DNA of 64,000 bases, taken from positions 310,001-374,000 of the forward strand of contig JAIWNI010000006.1 in assembly GCA_025331435.1 (NCBI GenBank), written 5' to 3'. The position numbers and the translations under genes were made by a program. The notes below the pieces were generated by a model. The model worked only from the letters and a program-made list of their open reading frames with translations, was not told the origin of the DNA and did not search any database. Shown here piece by piece: positions 22,253 to 34,900 of this stretch (positions are counted from its first letter, which is position 1; each line of letters starts with the position of its first letter). This stretch comes from Choanephora cucurbitarum. Taxonomy: Eukaryota > Mucoromycota > Mucoromycetes > Mucorales > Choanephoraceae.

Positions 22253-23808
22253 CTATACCTTTGAAAAACAAAGTGTGGCATTGGTACCACCAAAGCCAAA
22301 ACTGTTAGTAATGGCTGCTCGTACTTCTTTTTCTTGAGCCTTAAGTGGGACATAATTCAAGTTGAATTCTTCATTACTTGGATTATGTAAATTAAGTGTA
22401 GGTGGCAATATGTTCTATTTTTTTGTGTGAGAGAGAGAGAAAAATTAGTTTATGTGTGTATGTTTTTGAGAGGTCTCGATAACTTACATGATGGACAGCT
22501 AATATAGAAAAGATTGCTTCTACTGCACCTGCTGCACCTAACAAATGGCCAGTAGCGCCTTTAGTGGATGACACTGAGATCTTATCCCAATGTCCATCAA
22601 ATACGCTTTTGATGGCTCGATTCTCTGCAATATCACCGGCAGGTGTGCTTGTAGCATGTGCATTGACATAGTCAATATCTTCAGGTCTCATCTTTGCTAC
22701 AGCAAGTGCTCTACGCATAGACTTTGCAGCACCTTGTCCATGCTCAGGTGGAGATGTCATATGATATGCATCGCCCGATAACCCATACCCCTTCAACTCT
22801 GCATATATCTTTGCTCCTCTCTTCTTGGCATGTTCGTACTCTTCAAGTACAACAACGCCTGATCCTTCACCCATAACAAACCCAGATCGATCTTTATCAA
22901 AAGGACGTGAAGCTTCTGTGGGTTTATCTTCAAAGTTTGAAGCTAATGACTTTGCTCTTTTTTAAAAAAAAAAAAAAAGTCAATAGAGAAAAGCGAAAGA
23001 TGGAAAATAAACTCACCTTGCGAATCCGGCTATAGCCAAAGGATGAATGGAAGCCTCTGTACCGCCTGCAATCATCACATCAGCATCATTGTATTGAATA
23101 AAACGCATTGCATCGCCAATGGCATGAGCACCTGTAGTACAGGCAGTTGACACAGCATGATTAGGACCCTAGATGGAAAGCATCAATCCATGGTTCTGAG
23201 CAAGTCAAATGACTACTTACTTGAAATCCATATTTCATTGTAAGGTGTCCAGCAGCCATGTTGATCAAGATTCGAGGAACAAACATCGGAGATACTTTTC
23301 TGTATCCTCCCGCTGCATAAGCAGTAGATGTGTCGACAATGTCTTCTAAACTTCCCATACCAGATCCTATACAGACTCCCTTAAAGCTGGTTTAATCAGC
23401 TGTGCAATAGAGTGTAGTATATTGGCGTACCGTTCTTTCTTTTTCATGATCATTAGGTGTCCAGTTGGCATCTTCGATCGCTTGACGTGCAGCTGCGATC
23501 GCATAATGAGAAAACTTTGCCATCGTTCTGTCATCCTAAACTGCGATTAGGGCAAAAAGAAAAGCTGACAACACGGATGATCATACCCCTCTATCAAGCC
23601 ATTCACTGGCTGTAAACAGGCCTTGTTCAATAGGACCCTTTGGTACTTCTGCTGCGATACGCACAGGCAGTTTTTCAAATCCTTCGCGATCGGCAAGGGA
23701 TATTATACCACATTTTCCTTTAATTAAGTTTTGCCAGACTGTATTTACACCAACACCTAATGGTGTCACTAAGCCTAAGCCTGTAACAACAACTCTACGT
23801 TGACTCAT
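22253..23808 (-). CDS. CEM1: Mitochondrial beta-ketoacyl-ACP synthase (KAS II type)
   Basis: Condensing enzyme of mitochondrial type II fatty-acid synthesis, feeding lipoate production. Six exons: 23808-23587, 23535-23431, 23379-23221, 23168-23017, 22956-22488 and 22414-22253, 422 aa. It begins [15 protein letters not shown] as in yeast Cem1, without an obvious cleavable presequence. Catalytic residues are visible: Cys in [17 protein letters not shown], His in [13 protein letters not shown], and His with Lys context in [14 protein letters not shown]. The C-terminus has the family block [12 protein letters not shown]. Targeting to mitochondria is inferred from the family. Confidence 0.94.
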
Positions 23809-25300
23809 TATAGTAAACAAAAAAAAGAAAGAATTTGAATCACCAAAAAAAAACACTTGATGATTTTTTTGTACTATTACCGTTGACAAGCACGCCAAGT
23901 GAGTTTGTATTGTTTCACTTAATGCAATATTGTCCGTTAGGCTGCTTTCGAAGATTGAGCTTCATTATGGAAATCTTTCGCTTTTCTCCATTGAATTGTT
24001 GATCGCAATTTGATGAATGCGTGCGTTTCAAGGCCCATTAGTACCTCTCTAGGATACCAAAGTAACCTAATTTTCTTTAGGGTAAATTGTGTTAACACAG
24101 GCCTTTGAATATGATGTAAAATCAATAAATACAATTGTAAAGGTACCTTATTTTCTCACTACTTAACAAGGAACTCTGGAAAAAGATCAGTGAAAAAGTC
24201 GTTTCTCTTCTACAAACCTGCACCGACGGTCATAATAGCCGAATGAAAGATGACAGGCAAAAGATTGCAGCCAGTGTGAATGCTAGAAATAAATTTCTAA
24301 ACGTTATATGTGAAGTAGAAGCTGTCCACATGTGCTCGTTCATTGATTGCTAGATTTTTTTTATTTGAAAGATACTTCATAGTTTACTACTTATCTAGAT
24401 GTATCCTCAGGTCTCTGTTCATCGGTCGATTCAACCGCTCAAGCAAGTGTCTACCTATAACCTCTTGGCTTCCTGTAGTCTTCCATTTCTCATAAAACAA
24501 TGAACATCAAAAACAGCAAGCTGCAAACACCTATGTTTTTACCAACAGCAATCTTCATCTGATTTGTATCAGCAACTTAATAAAAGTCAGTAATGCTACC
24601 TTTTTCTTCTATAGTGTAGTCCTTTTCTGACCCTTTCCTAGATGCATCCTTATTATCAGAGGCATCAAAAAGATACAAACGGTAGTTTTTTCGTCATTCA
24701 GTCGGTTCAATGGTCTATTAAGTCGGGTCGTTAAGTATCTGTTTGCCGCTAATCAACCTGCCGATATCAATGCATAAGCAACCATGTAGTGTTGCTAGGA
24801 CAACTGTTGTTTATGTGAAATGGCTATATAAAAAAAAACACTCTATCACCAACTACAACATGATATATAACATTGACTTGAAGTTTGCATCAAACTAAAT
24901 ATCCAATCTCTCAAGGTTGCCAAAATAAAGGTGAAGCAAGAGGATCTAGATTTAGATGACAGACAACGTATCAAACCGTACGCTTGAACATCCAGGCTTT
25001 TCGCTAACTTGGTTATTAGAATTACCTTAAAGTTTTCCTCACAATTGTCAGAACTTCCAACAGTATTTGATTCCTTATCGACATTGGCAATAATGTATAT
25101 GAGATGCTCACATTCTTGGAAATTCACTCTTATATTGAGCATACTCTTCAATCAAGCACTCTTAAATCGAGAAACTATTGTAGCAGCTATCAAAAACTAT
25201 ATCAGCTTGTATGATAAAACGCATCGTCAAAGATGTGGCTCATCAGGTTTTAGAATAGACATGTATGTTGTATTCATGTCAAGCAAAAAGGCCATTCAAT
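23809..25300. other. Intergenic region with decayed coding-like stretches
   Basis: Plus-strand frames near 24170-24340 (KISEKVVSLLQTC, then NARNKFLNVICEVEAV) and 24905-25260 (IKVKQEDLDLDDRQRI; LLNRETIVAAIKNYISLYDK) look protein-like but are broken by stops. No start, splice pattern or family could be established. They may be remains of a multicopy mucoralean ORF. The rest is AT-rich spacer. Confidence 0.4.
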
Positions 25301-27171
25301 TTATTGTTTCTTTTGTTTTCGTAATGAAGGAGAAGAGATGTAAGGTGTTACGGTGAATTGACGATAGGTATAATAAGTTAATAGTAAGCAAAAAATACCA
25401 CAACTAATCATGACATTGATCACTGTGAAAAGGTCTGGTAGATGTGCTGGCGGCTCTATCAATGCCTCAGTCACATGCCAGCAAATGAACAAGGTATGAA
25501 CACCCTAAAGAAGAAATACAATGAGTACGCAAAACCCACGTTTTCGTCTATCTGTTCCCTTTTTAACTTACCATGGTACTCAACCGAGCAACAAGTCCAA
25601 TATCAGGCCCATATCCACCTACTAACCAATTCCACATCACTGTAATCACACAATAGGGATACACCAATCCCTCACGCTTTAGCAAAGGAAACATGCTAAA
25701 CATAGCTGTGTTGATAAAGATAGTAGTAGCTACTGGCTCTTCTAAAATAATGAGTGTAGCCGGCAACAAAGGCAGCAAAATAGATTTCTCATGTACTTGA
25801 AAAGCAAGTAAAAAGAAACCAAGTGAAGAGTTAACCATGGCGTATAAAAATCTTCTTCTAGAGGGTGCAATTCCCAAATGTATCGAAATAGGAATCACAA
25901 CTGCAAGTGTGGCAAGTAAACTATTCAAATCTCAGTAGACGATTTTTTATAAGAAAACTCTTCCTATTATTTACCTCAAACGGACAGTAGCTTCAATACT
26001 CATGATTTGCTTCAACTTAACGACAATGTTGATCGCACACCATACGTTAGCCACCTTATCTTCATAAAGCCCGCGGACAACAGGAAATATACGAATAAAG
26101 ACTTGCTTGAGGTTTTCAAACGATGATAACCAAGGTGAAAGTAAGGCAGCAAAAGTTGCGATCACAGTGAGACCTAATTTGACAAACAAAAGAACACTTG
26201 AAGGAATTGTATTAGCCATATACATAAATCGTCAGCAGTATTCTCTTTACCCCTTAGGTTCGGTAAAGCATCTGCCTAGAAGAAAGGCAAATACAGCAGG
26301 CGAATAATACAAGGCCATCTGCTTAAAGCCTAGCGAGAGGCAAAAGAAAAATGCTCCCAATACAAAATGCTTTGTGAGAAAGCAGTTAATGGCCCACAGA
26401 GTAAATCCTAGCATGACAGCATTGAATCTGTTGGACATGGAATCAATATATCTTCTAATATGAGCTTTGATGACTACTTACTGGAAATGAGCATGATCAA
26501 TCATGATAAGTGCTGGCTGCATTAAAATCAGGACAGCTGCCATATGTTTCTTCAAGTACCCATTTGATCCATACACAATTTGACAGAATACCAAAACGGC
26601 AGGAATGTAAACTAAACCTTCAGAAACAATGACAGTGGATCGCATAAACAGCTTGCTTGTCGTAGTTTCAATACCTCGCGAAGTATCCAATGCAAACCAG
26701 GACGCGTTCATAGCTGATCCACTAGAGTAGCCATTTTAGAAACATCAATCGGACAAGCTGATAAACAGAAAAGAGAAATAAGTTCCTTACATAATACCGC
26801 ATAGCCAACTGTGATAAGCTGTCAGAGGTGGATAGTCAAGTCCCCACCAATTGAGATCGTACCAATACCATTTAGATGTTGGCAAGTGAACTGTGATCTC
26901 CATCCAATGACGTTGTGCTTCATAGTCGCCATACATAGGAGGTGCGTTGTATCCTGTTGAAGCTGATGATTAGGATAGATGACTAGTGACCTTAGAACAA
27001 AAGAAAAAAGGTACCTGAATATGGATAGAGTGTCACGATCCAACGAATAAGTGAGGCAAATAAGATAGCAACTATAGGTGCAGTCCATAACGTCTGGTTC
27101 TGTACAAGCCTCTGTAGTGCTGCACGGACAGGACTATGGATGAACAAAGGCGGTGTTGTGTCCTTTGTCAT
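25301..27171 (-). CDS. ALG6: Dolichyl-P-Glc:Man9GlcNAc2-PP-Dol glucosyltransferase
   Basis: ER membrane enzyme adding the first glucose to the lipid-linked oligosaccharide for N-glycosylation. Seven exons: 27171-27015, 26953-26798, 26713-26482, 26427-26251, 26196-25975, 25920-25572 and 25504-25301, 498 aa. The diagnostic luminal loop is [19 protein letters not shown], then [20 protein letters not shown]. Later come [36 protein letters not shown] and the ALG6/ALG8 block [14 protein letters not shown]. About ten or more membrane segments are present and the tail is Lys/Gln-rich. The GDYEAQRHW form points to ALG6 rather than ALG8. Divergent from the BRCT gene with a shared 205-bp upstream region. 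Confidence 0.93.
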
Positions 27172-27376
27172 GTTTAAAAAACAAAAGAAAAGGCAGAGTT
27201 TGTGTTACTTTTTCTGTTTCTTGACCACATATGAAATATATATATAGGGTCAAAGTCCGATAGATTAAGCAAGTTTGTCTATTTCAATCTATCATAAACT
27301 ATATATATCCGTGGTGCGTTTTGAGTGCATTTCCCTTCCTCTTCTTCTTTTTTTTTTTCAATTGACAAGAACAGAG

Positions 27377-28054
27377 ATGACTTTCAATGTCTTTTTGCTA
27401 GAACTGAAGCTTTCTATTGTCAAAGTTGAAAGCATTGCAAAACTTATGCATCTTAACAAAGACGCTTTATGCCTTGTGCGATCACATTATGATGCAGATT
27501 ACATTGCGACTGAATTGAAGAGTCCATCGCGCATTATCAGAAACACACTGAAGGTGATGTTTTCTCTTTCTTTCCCCTTCTTTTTGCAGAAGACTCGAAA
27601 ACTAACTTGTGCATGATAGGCAACATGTCCTGTAGTACATATAGATTGGCTAGTGGACAGGTATATCAAGAGATAGGAAGAGAGCTTTGAAGGAGAGATT
27701 GCACTAATACTAGAGATCAAGTCTTGCTTTAAACAAGATACTTTTGGACCCAACACCATACATCATTGATGTATCAACAGAACGAAGAAAAGTTACATCT
27801 AGCGTAATACTTCCTTTACCAAATCAAGTCACTTGGAAGCAGTTAGCGGAAGCATATCAATTGAAATATGATAAAGATTTTGATAAAAAGGTTGATTATA
27901 AAATGATTTGCAAAGAGCGTCAATCTTATTTTTGCCATAAAGGGCGAAAATCAGCGTAAGTTGCGAGTTTTATTGACTGAGCATCATTGATCATTAATTT
28001 ATTTGTCATAGTTACAAAAGCAGTAAAAGAAAGAAAAGATACAATCAGAAATGA
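27377..28054 (+). CDS. Small single-BRCT-domain protein
   Basis: Four exons: 27377-27553, 27620-27660, 27722-27955 and 28012-28054, 164 aa. Residues 1-85 have a BRCT outline: an N-terminal strand, a helix, DADYIATELKSPSRI, then CPVVHIDWLVDSLALNKILL, which carries the conserved Trp and the following helix. The remaining 75 residues are basic, ending in KSSKRKKRYNQK, a likely nuclear localisation signal. The acceptor at 27720-27721 restores WLVDSLALNK in frame. No other domain is present, so assignment to XRCC1, ligase IV, PARP or Dpb11 families is not justified. A DNA-damage or replication role is inferred. Confidence 0.78.
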
Positions 28055-30392
28055 ATTAACAATAATACAAACGCTTCTGATTTGTTTTTGCTGTTACTAT
28101 TTGGCTAAACAAGTTAATTTATGGAGACACAATAAAGAAAGCATCGATTTGCTTTTTTGTTGTCAGTCCATATTATGTGTACAAACATAGCAGATACAAT
28201 ATTACTCATTTTGCTGTACAAAAGTTGGAGGAGATTCGAGAGTCCTTTCATGTTTGTGCCTGACCTTTTGAAGCTGTACACCAAACATCTTTGAGTTAGG
28301 CTTGATTCGTTCGACAAATGAAGAGCTCCTCTTGGCAGTTATCTTTTCGGAGGCATAAATGCATCACTCTTTCAGGATGTTTGAAATCTTTCTTAAACAA
28401 CAACAGCTAACTGTAATCAAAATAATTACTGTGTCAGAAAAAAGGAACTGAACAACTTAGTAACAAGTAAATACAATTAACACATTCATTGCTCAGGTTC
28501 TTCAACTGTTGAATAATAAGCCATCGTTCGATTGTCTCAGTAAATTTAAGATCATTGCAAACATGTTATAATCCAAATAGCATGGATGTTTTTACTGATA
28601 GAATACACTTTGATGTTGTGCTTTGTATAACGATATGAACTTTTATTGCATGCCTAAAGTAATTCTTTTTCGTGTATGCTACTGTACAAAGCACGATAGT
28701 TTTACAATATAATACAAATGTAAATAGCCATGAAGTATTGCCATTCGTATTCGGAATTCATGACTACTCTTAGACTAATTATCGTTTGAGATAGTCAAGC
28801 AATTCAGCTTTTTGGGCTATGTATGACAAGAAAATAGTACAATGTCATTTGCCATTCAAATGAAGCGTTCAATCTACTTGTTGTCGTTTCACATATTGTC
28901 TTCTAGATTTTTCTGTCTTGTTGGTTTTTTAGGAACTTCTGTTTGGTATTTCTAAATAATAATAACAATAAAAATCAACCATCCATAACAGCATCCACAA
29001 ACAAATCTTTCGCCATTCGCAGCTTGATTGAATGCAGCAACCTCGAAATTTTTTTAGAGAAAACGAGTTGGAAGGACAAAGTCTACTTGTACGTCTATAA
29101 TGACCTTCTCTTCCTGTCTCTGCAGATTAAACCCTTGCGACCAAATCGACAACGATGTTCGAATAGAGGATGCTTAACAACAATAAGATTCAGCAAATAC
29201 CGTTCATTGTTCAGCATGCAATTAACCCGGCTATTCACGTCGACTTTTGCTGGATATAGATTGAATACGCGCAACTTGAACTTGGAAGTGGAAGAAGCGA
29301 TTCTTTTGCAAGGAATCTGCTTAAGTTGTGGATGTTCTGCAGTACTGATCAGGTTCATTGCAAGAAGCGCAAAAACAGTAGAGTTGGTGTTTGTTTTGTC
29401 AGAATTTAAAAGTAGCCTATAGAAAGTTAAAAAGTAGTCAACAGTTAGGTGAAGAAATTAAAATTGATGAATAAATAATGGTATTCGTTGTTACTTCATT
29501 GCTGAGTGACCGTTCTATAGCTCCCTTGACTATATAGTATATCAACTGATTATTTTGATCAAACCACAAAAACTTAGGTACAGTATCACCCTACAATAAC
29601 AGAATCGATATTGCATGATTTTGGTGCTGTACAAACCTGAGATTGCACTTACTTGGATATAAGTTTCTCACATTATACCATTTGTTTTTTCTCGGTTTAT
29701 GCAGTGATAGGAGCCGACAAAATTCATACAACAATGAGCGTTATTGTGGGGTAGTACTGTAACACGAAAATACCTCGGCATGAATTTCATGCAAGTACAC
29801 TTGAGCGAGAGAAGGAGCAGCCTCTTTCCAAAAAATAACATTCAAACTGTCTGTTCTTGAACTCTATCAAAATACTTTGAGTACATAGCTACAAACAGTG
29901 CTAACAGTAAATGTTCACTCTTAATTGTACAACGATTCGTTTGCCACCCTTTTTCGCACGTAAATCTGAATGAGTTTGCAACTCTATTGCATCAAAAAAT
30001 ATGAGCTGCTGCTTTGTTGATCAGCCCACTTTAACAGAGCGATATGTCATGTTGTGTTTTATCCCACTCTTCGAGTTCTACGATGCTCCAAACAGCTACA
30101 ATCGAAAGTAAAGGTCGATATCATATGCATAGAAAGAAAAATAATGTTAACTCAAACCATAACTATGTAGTTGATCTTTTAAACCTTCGATATTGGCAGT
30201 ACTTATGTTATTTGCTTTTTGAAGCCAATGTAAAAGGGAAAGATAAGCCTTAGTCTGGCGGCTCATGGTATTCAAAACCTCTTTATTTTGGAAAAATCCA
30301 AGAATCACTGTGAAAAAACTACGCTTTGACCTTCGAAATAAGATTGAAGGGCAATTAGTAGAAAGCACTTTTTTCACTATTATTAACAAGAA
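28055..30392. other. Gene-poor AT-rich region with decayed sequence
   Basis: No intact gene is found on either strand. Open frames of up to 159 codons (28943-29422) show no recognisable motif and sit amid stop-dense sequence. The region looks like long-decayed repeat DNA leading into the transposase relic at 30.4 kb. Confidence 0.45.
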
Positions 30393-31020
30393 ATGGATAC
30401 TGACCAGGATATGAACGAAATCTCTTTGCGGAACGAAGATGTTAAAGCTGTGCTCGAGATCGTTGTCAGTGTAATGTTGATGGTGAGGAAAAAGTTGGAG
30501 TATAACATTACTGCATCAGACATAAAGTTAGATGAAGGAAGGACACTAGATTGATGAGTCCAGTGATAGTTCGGACGAGGAGGAGATTGAAGCTGATATG
30601 TAAAGTAGTGAGAGCGATTTGAGAGAAGAGAAGTCTCTTAGAGACCTGACTGACGACGCTAGCAATGCTAGATGTGTATAAACTCAGCAGGATACCAACA
30701 AGTTTATTGCTATTAACTGAACAGATACTTATAATAAATCCAGCTTTAAAGACAAGAACAAATAAACCTATCGTTTCAAACCGCAGTGACAGAAAATTAA
30801 GGATATACCTCAACACAAGAAAAGAGGACGCAAAATAGAAACTGTCTCTGAGCGTTAAACTAAAACTGTAGCTGGAATGCACGAGTCGTTGATCATAGAG
30901 TTGTCAAGCCTTCCTGTAAGCCCATCCGCAGTATACAGACATCTTAGGACCAGCTGTGCACTATCTATAAAGAAGTTAGAGAAAAATTCAGTTGCTAGTG
31001 TTGTATGGGTGAGTGTTTGA
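30393..31020 (+). pseudogene. Decayed DDE_3-type transposase, N-terminal part
   Basis: From ATG 30393 (MDTDQDMNEISLRNEDVKAV) the frame is interrupted repeatedly, but successive pieces are collinear with an IS630/Tc1-superfamily transposase. They comprise an acidic Ser/Asp patch (ESSDSSDEEEIEADM), a basic KKRGRKIETVSER, and a helix-turn-helix-like segment MHESLIIELSSLPVSPSAVY followed by RTSCALSIKKLEKNS. Nothing corresponding to the catalytic domain follows. The several in-frame stops indicate an old insertion. It is related in design to the relics at 13.0 and 41.4 kb. Confidence 0.5.
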
Positions 31021-31892
31021 TCAGAAGCAATAAAAAAACTAAAAAAGCACAACTAATACTCAACTAAATTTCTTAAGTAGAATTAAGCAATCTTTCTTTA
31101 GCTAAACAAAATATGCCTTTATTTATATGCTTTGATTTGGTGATGAGTAACGACTTGCTCCATGATGCACAATATCTGATCTTCAATCATATCTTGTAGT
31201 ATCTATCTTTGAGCAGTTATTAATAATAGTCCAACTTCATGACTCTTGCATTGATATACAAACAAATAACTTCAGTGTTCCTTTTAATACAGATAAGACC
31301 CTGGATAAAATCACTTCCAGATAAAACACATGGCATCTTGAATTTAGGTGTAATACTAAATCTTCTCCCAAATCATCAATGAAGACTTGAATATTATATC
31401 AAACACTCAAATGCATTACTCTATAAGATGTTCATTCACTAGGTAGAGTGAAATAGTATATATTTATGTTGTTCTATACAACATATTCATCATATCTTAA
31501 GGCAAAAATCCTATTCTGTATCATCAAATTCAATTTATATTGTCATTCAATCCCTGTACTGGATAAAACCCTCTCTTTAATCTTGTTTAATTCTCTTGAC
31601 TTAACAGATAAATCACTCGTTACTGTCGTTCTATGCAACATAAATATCTAAACTAAATGGGCAATACTAACCACAGCTAAGTATCTTTAAAGATTACCTT
31701 TTTGCGAATGGCATATTAACATTTTGATATTTTAATCCTTGACATAACTGTCAAGTTTAAAGAGATAATCTTCAAAACTTAAATCATCAATGATAATCCG
31801 ACGGATTTCCGATCCGAACAGCGTTCAGTCCGTTTAGAGTCACGTGATTAAATTTACGATATATTATAACTACAAATTCAACTTTCAAGTAA
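31021..31892. other. Spacer upstream of the tRNA gene
   Basis: AT-rich, stop-dense DNA with no coding or RNA feature that I can support. Confidence 0.5.
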
Positions 31893-31974
31893 GTCGCTTT
31901 GTCGGAGTGGTTAACGAGCTGGCCTGCTAAGCCAGTGCTCTTTGAGCGCGCAGGTTCGAATCCTGCAGGCGACG
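31893..31974 (+). tRNA. tRNA-Ser(GCT)
   Basis: Class II tRNA of 82 nt without intron. The acceptor stem GTCGCTT pairs with AGGCGAC, discriminator G. The anticodon arm CTGGC-CTGCTAA-GCCAG gives anticodon GCT (reads AGC/AGU serine codons). A long variable arm (GTGCTC-TTT-GAGCGC) and a canonical T arm (GCAGGTTCGAATCCTGC) follow. The A box (TGTCGGAGTGGTTAACG) and B box (GGTTCGAATCC) are both present. It is an isolated gene in the gene-poor region. Confidence 0.97.
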
Positions 31975-31979
31975 CTTCC

Positions 31980-31984
31980 TTTTT
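31980..31984 (+). terminator. RNA polymerase III terminator
   Basis: Run of five T residues six bases downstream of the tRNA-Ser discriminator base, the usual Pol III stop signal. Confidence 0.8.
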
Positions 31985-34900
31985 CATTTTAATAAAACCG
32001 TGAAGTGCGTGTAGCATCCTGATAGCCCTGTTCATTCTATCATGCTGTCACAAAACAACGGGCAGTTTTTGCAATAAATTGTAAGTGAGAATCAAATAAA
32101 TGTAATAGAACATCAGGTTTCAAGTCGCCCGACTAAAGATATAGATAGGATTTATGTCTCAGAGTTAGAAGATTACATAGCGACAGTAGTTGCTCGATTT
32201 AAGAGTATGCTCAATACATGAGTATGTTTTTCAAATAAAATGACTGTCGTAGTGCATGTAAGCAAGTGATATGAGAATTACATAAAGAATAGGTGAGGCA
32301 AATTCTTCATGTGCTTTAAAAGTTGTTGATCTAATGACATGTTTTTAGTCCACAGATAGAATCATTGAAAAGGAGACAAAAAGCTTGCAAAAGTTTTTTA
32401 TGTTGATACTGTTGTTAACAAAGCGAGCGTCACAAAGTTTTAACCAGATAAATATGTAAAGCCATATCAATTGGAAGCAGACTAAGAATAAGAGCGAAAA
32501 GAAGAAGAACAGATAATAAAAAGGCTTGATCTCAGACAATGAGATGTGTTTCCTGCAGAAATTCAATGACTATTCATCATGAGACAAGAACTGTACTTGA
32601 CAAAACTACTTTTTCAATCGAATATGTTTTTTTTGGTCACCCAAAAAAAAAGCCCTTGCCAAACCAATGTAGTGGAAGTAAGGAGCATCTTAGTATATTA
32701 CAAAAGTATTAAACAAAAGGAAAAAAACTTATCGTTATAACAAAAGGATGACTGTAACAAGTTGACAGTCGCTGAATGCAGTTATCATTCAATGATCAAA
32801 ATGAATCGAAACCGAGCGTAACAAACTATCGTTGTGTCATTTTAGTCATTGTGTAAGATAATCGAAAAGTCTACTTCTTCAGTTTCCTCGCTTAATTGAA
32901 CTTAGAAAGATGTTAAAGAAATGCGCAATCATAGTAAATATTTACTTGACATCAGTACCAGCATGAATATAAAAAGGAAACTGTTTAGAGATGGATGACG
33001 ATAAAAAATTGTGCTTTGACCTATATAAACTTGTCATTTTTTGTTTCAGTTACTAGACTCACTTGATTAGGACTTCCAGATAGATCTTTTACGACAAACA
33101 AAAGAATCAACACATGTCTGTCTTCTAAATAAAATTGTTACTGAAACTAAATAATGATCTATTTATTTAGTACGAACGCTATCAACTAATGCATAAGAAA
33201 GCTTTTAGTATCGAATAAGCTATCTAAAGCCAACGCCGCCTTGCTCTCTCTCTCTCTTTCTCCTCTTGCGCATAAGCCTTATCTATATTCTTCTCCTTTA
33301 TTTGCGATCTTGTTGAATATCAGTCTAAAACAGAGCGACTCGAGAAGAGCCTTCAAGTACGCCTTGCCTTACTTGATCAGTTTGCATCATTTTTGTTCTC
33401 TCAAACCGCTTTCTTGGGCTTCTTCCCGGGAGGCGACTAAGACTTAAACCTTTCCATTTCCTGTGCTTTGTCTTTTCCTATTATAGTTGTTTTATTCTCC
33501 TCTGTCTCCCCCTTTGGATTTTTAAGTGATGATTTTAAAGCTGTTTTGGTTTTTTTTTTCTAATTTTAAGCATCTACGGTCATTGTGAATTGTTTGATGA
33601 CAAAGGCCGTAAGAGAAAGAGGATGTCACTAATTGAAAATGGGATTATTTATGTCATGCTTGCGAAACAGCCCTTTTTGATATGTCATTGACAATGGCTT
33701 CAGTACGTGCACTTCTATTATTGTGCCTAAAAGAAAGTTTTATATGTTCTGCTCCGAATCCATGGCCAGTACATAGTAAGTAAGAAACCGTTATTAAGCT
33801 ATGCTCTAAGTGCATGTTATATGATCACAGTATCATAAATCAAGTTTATTTTTCTTGTAACCTGTCTCACTCTTACAGACATCCTTCTTCTTTTAGAAAT
33901 CAAAGCACAGATAGAGCATCATAGAGATTGTAGCTTGAATCAGCAAAATATGCAACGAAAGTTAATCTTCAAGAAAGTGTGTGGTCATAAAGGGAGTGAG
34001 ATGCACAAAAGGTTCAGCATGTTGAGAAGTATGAAAGGCGATAATAGGGCTACGTTATATCCGGTTTTTATTGGTGTCTATAATGTCAGCCATCTTCTAA
34101 CGCCTCTACTGTTGTTGATTTCTCTTGAAAGTCTTTCTCAGCATATGAGTCTGTCCTGTATGTAACGATCGTATCATAATGCTTTGGTTTTTCTTTCTAC
34201 TTAATGGGAGATGATCTAAAACAGAAATGTGTTTGAAAAGAAGTACTCAAGTGAATTTGGAAAGCCAATTGAAGAGGCAAAGTTGAGCAATATTTAACAA
34301 CGAAAACAATCCTGTTTACAAGATGTATACTCAGAGACAACAGCACCTATTCAATTCCATACCGCTAGCTACCACTGGTATCTATCTCACAAAAATTCAG
34401 AGAGCTATATGCAATAGAAGATTAAAGGGAAAATCGCCTTATATAGGTTAATGGGAAAATAGAAGCGAGAGAAGTCCTAGACAAATGTAGATGCAAGAAA
34501 TCGATAACCGGGTTAAGAAAAGTGCAGAAGGCAATACGCCATCTCGAAATGCAAGCTTTGGCTCTGATTAATCGACTCTCGTGGGATTTATGATGACAAA
34601 CAATAAATAAAACCAAACTATTGTGCGTAGAAAGGGTCTTGGAGAATCCAATATCCGCCTTTTATGAATTGGCTTGTAACTTCCAGATTAAGCTCTAAAA
34701 TTTCGGGAAGAATCAGAGAAAAAGACCGGCTCCGTAAAAAGTGATATTATCCTTTTTCTTCTCAAAAATATAAGCACAATAATGACTATAAAAGTATCGA
34801 ATCGACAGGAAACTGAAACCTTCGAAGATTGCTTTACCTATTCGAGTTGAATTTTCTAGTTTAATACTTTAATTAAATAGACCATGGGAAAAGTTATCGA

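Noticed and set aside
23809..23898. In-frame N-terminal extension of CEM1
   Set aside because: It starts at TTG, is Phe-rich low-complexity, and yeast Cem1 also begins directly at the RRVVVTGLG strand.
28943..29422. 159-codon open frame in the gene-poor region
   Set aside because: No recognisable domain and surrounded by stop-dense DNA; length alone is not enough in this composition.
31787..32035. Minus-strand open frame across the tRNA gene
   Set aside because: The SPAGFEPARSKSTGLAG-type peptide is the usual antisense translation of a tRNA.
33241..33447. 68-codon open frame in a GC-richer patch
   Set aside because: Starts within a CT repeat, has no homology that I recognise and no clear introns extending it.
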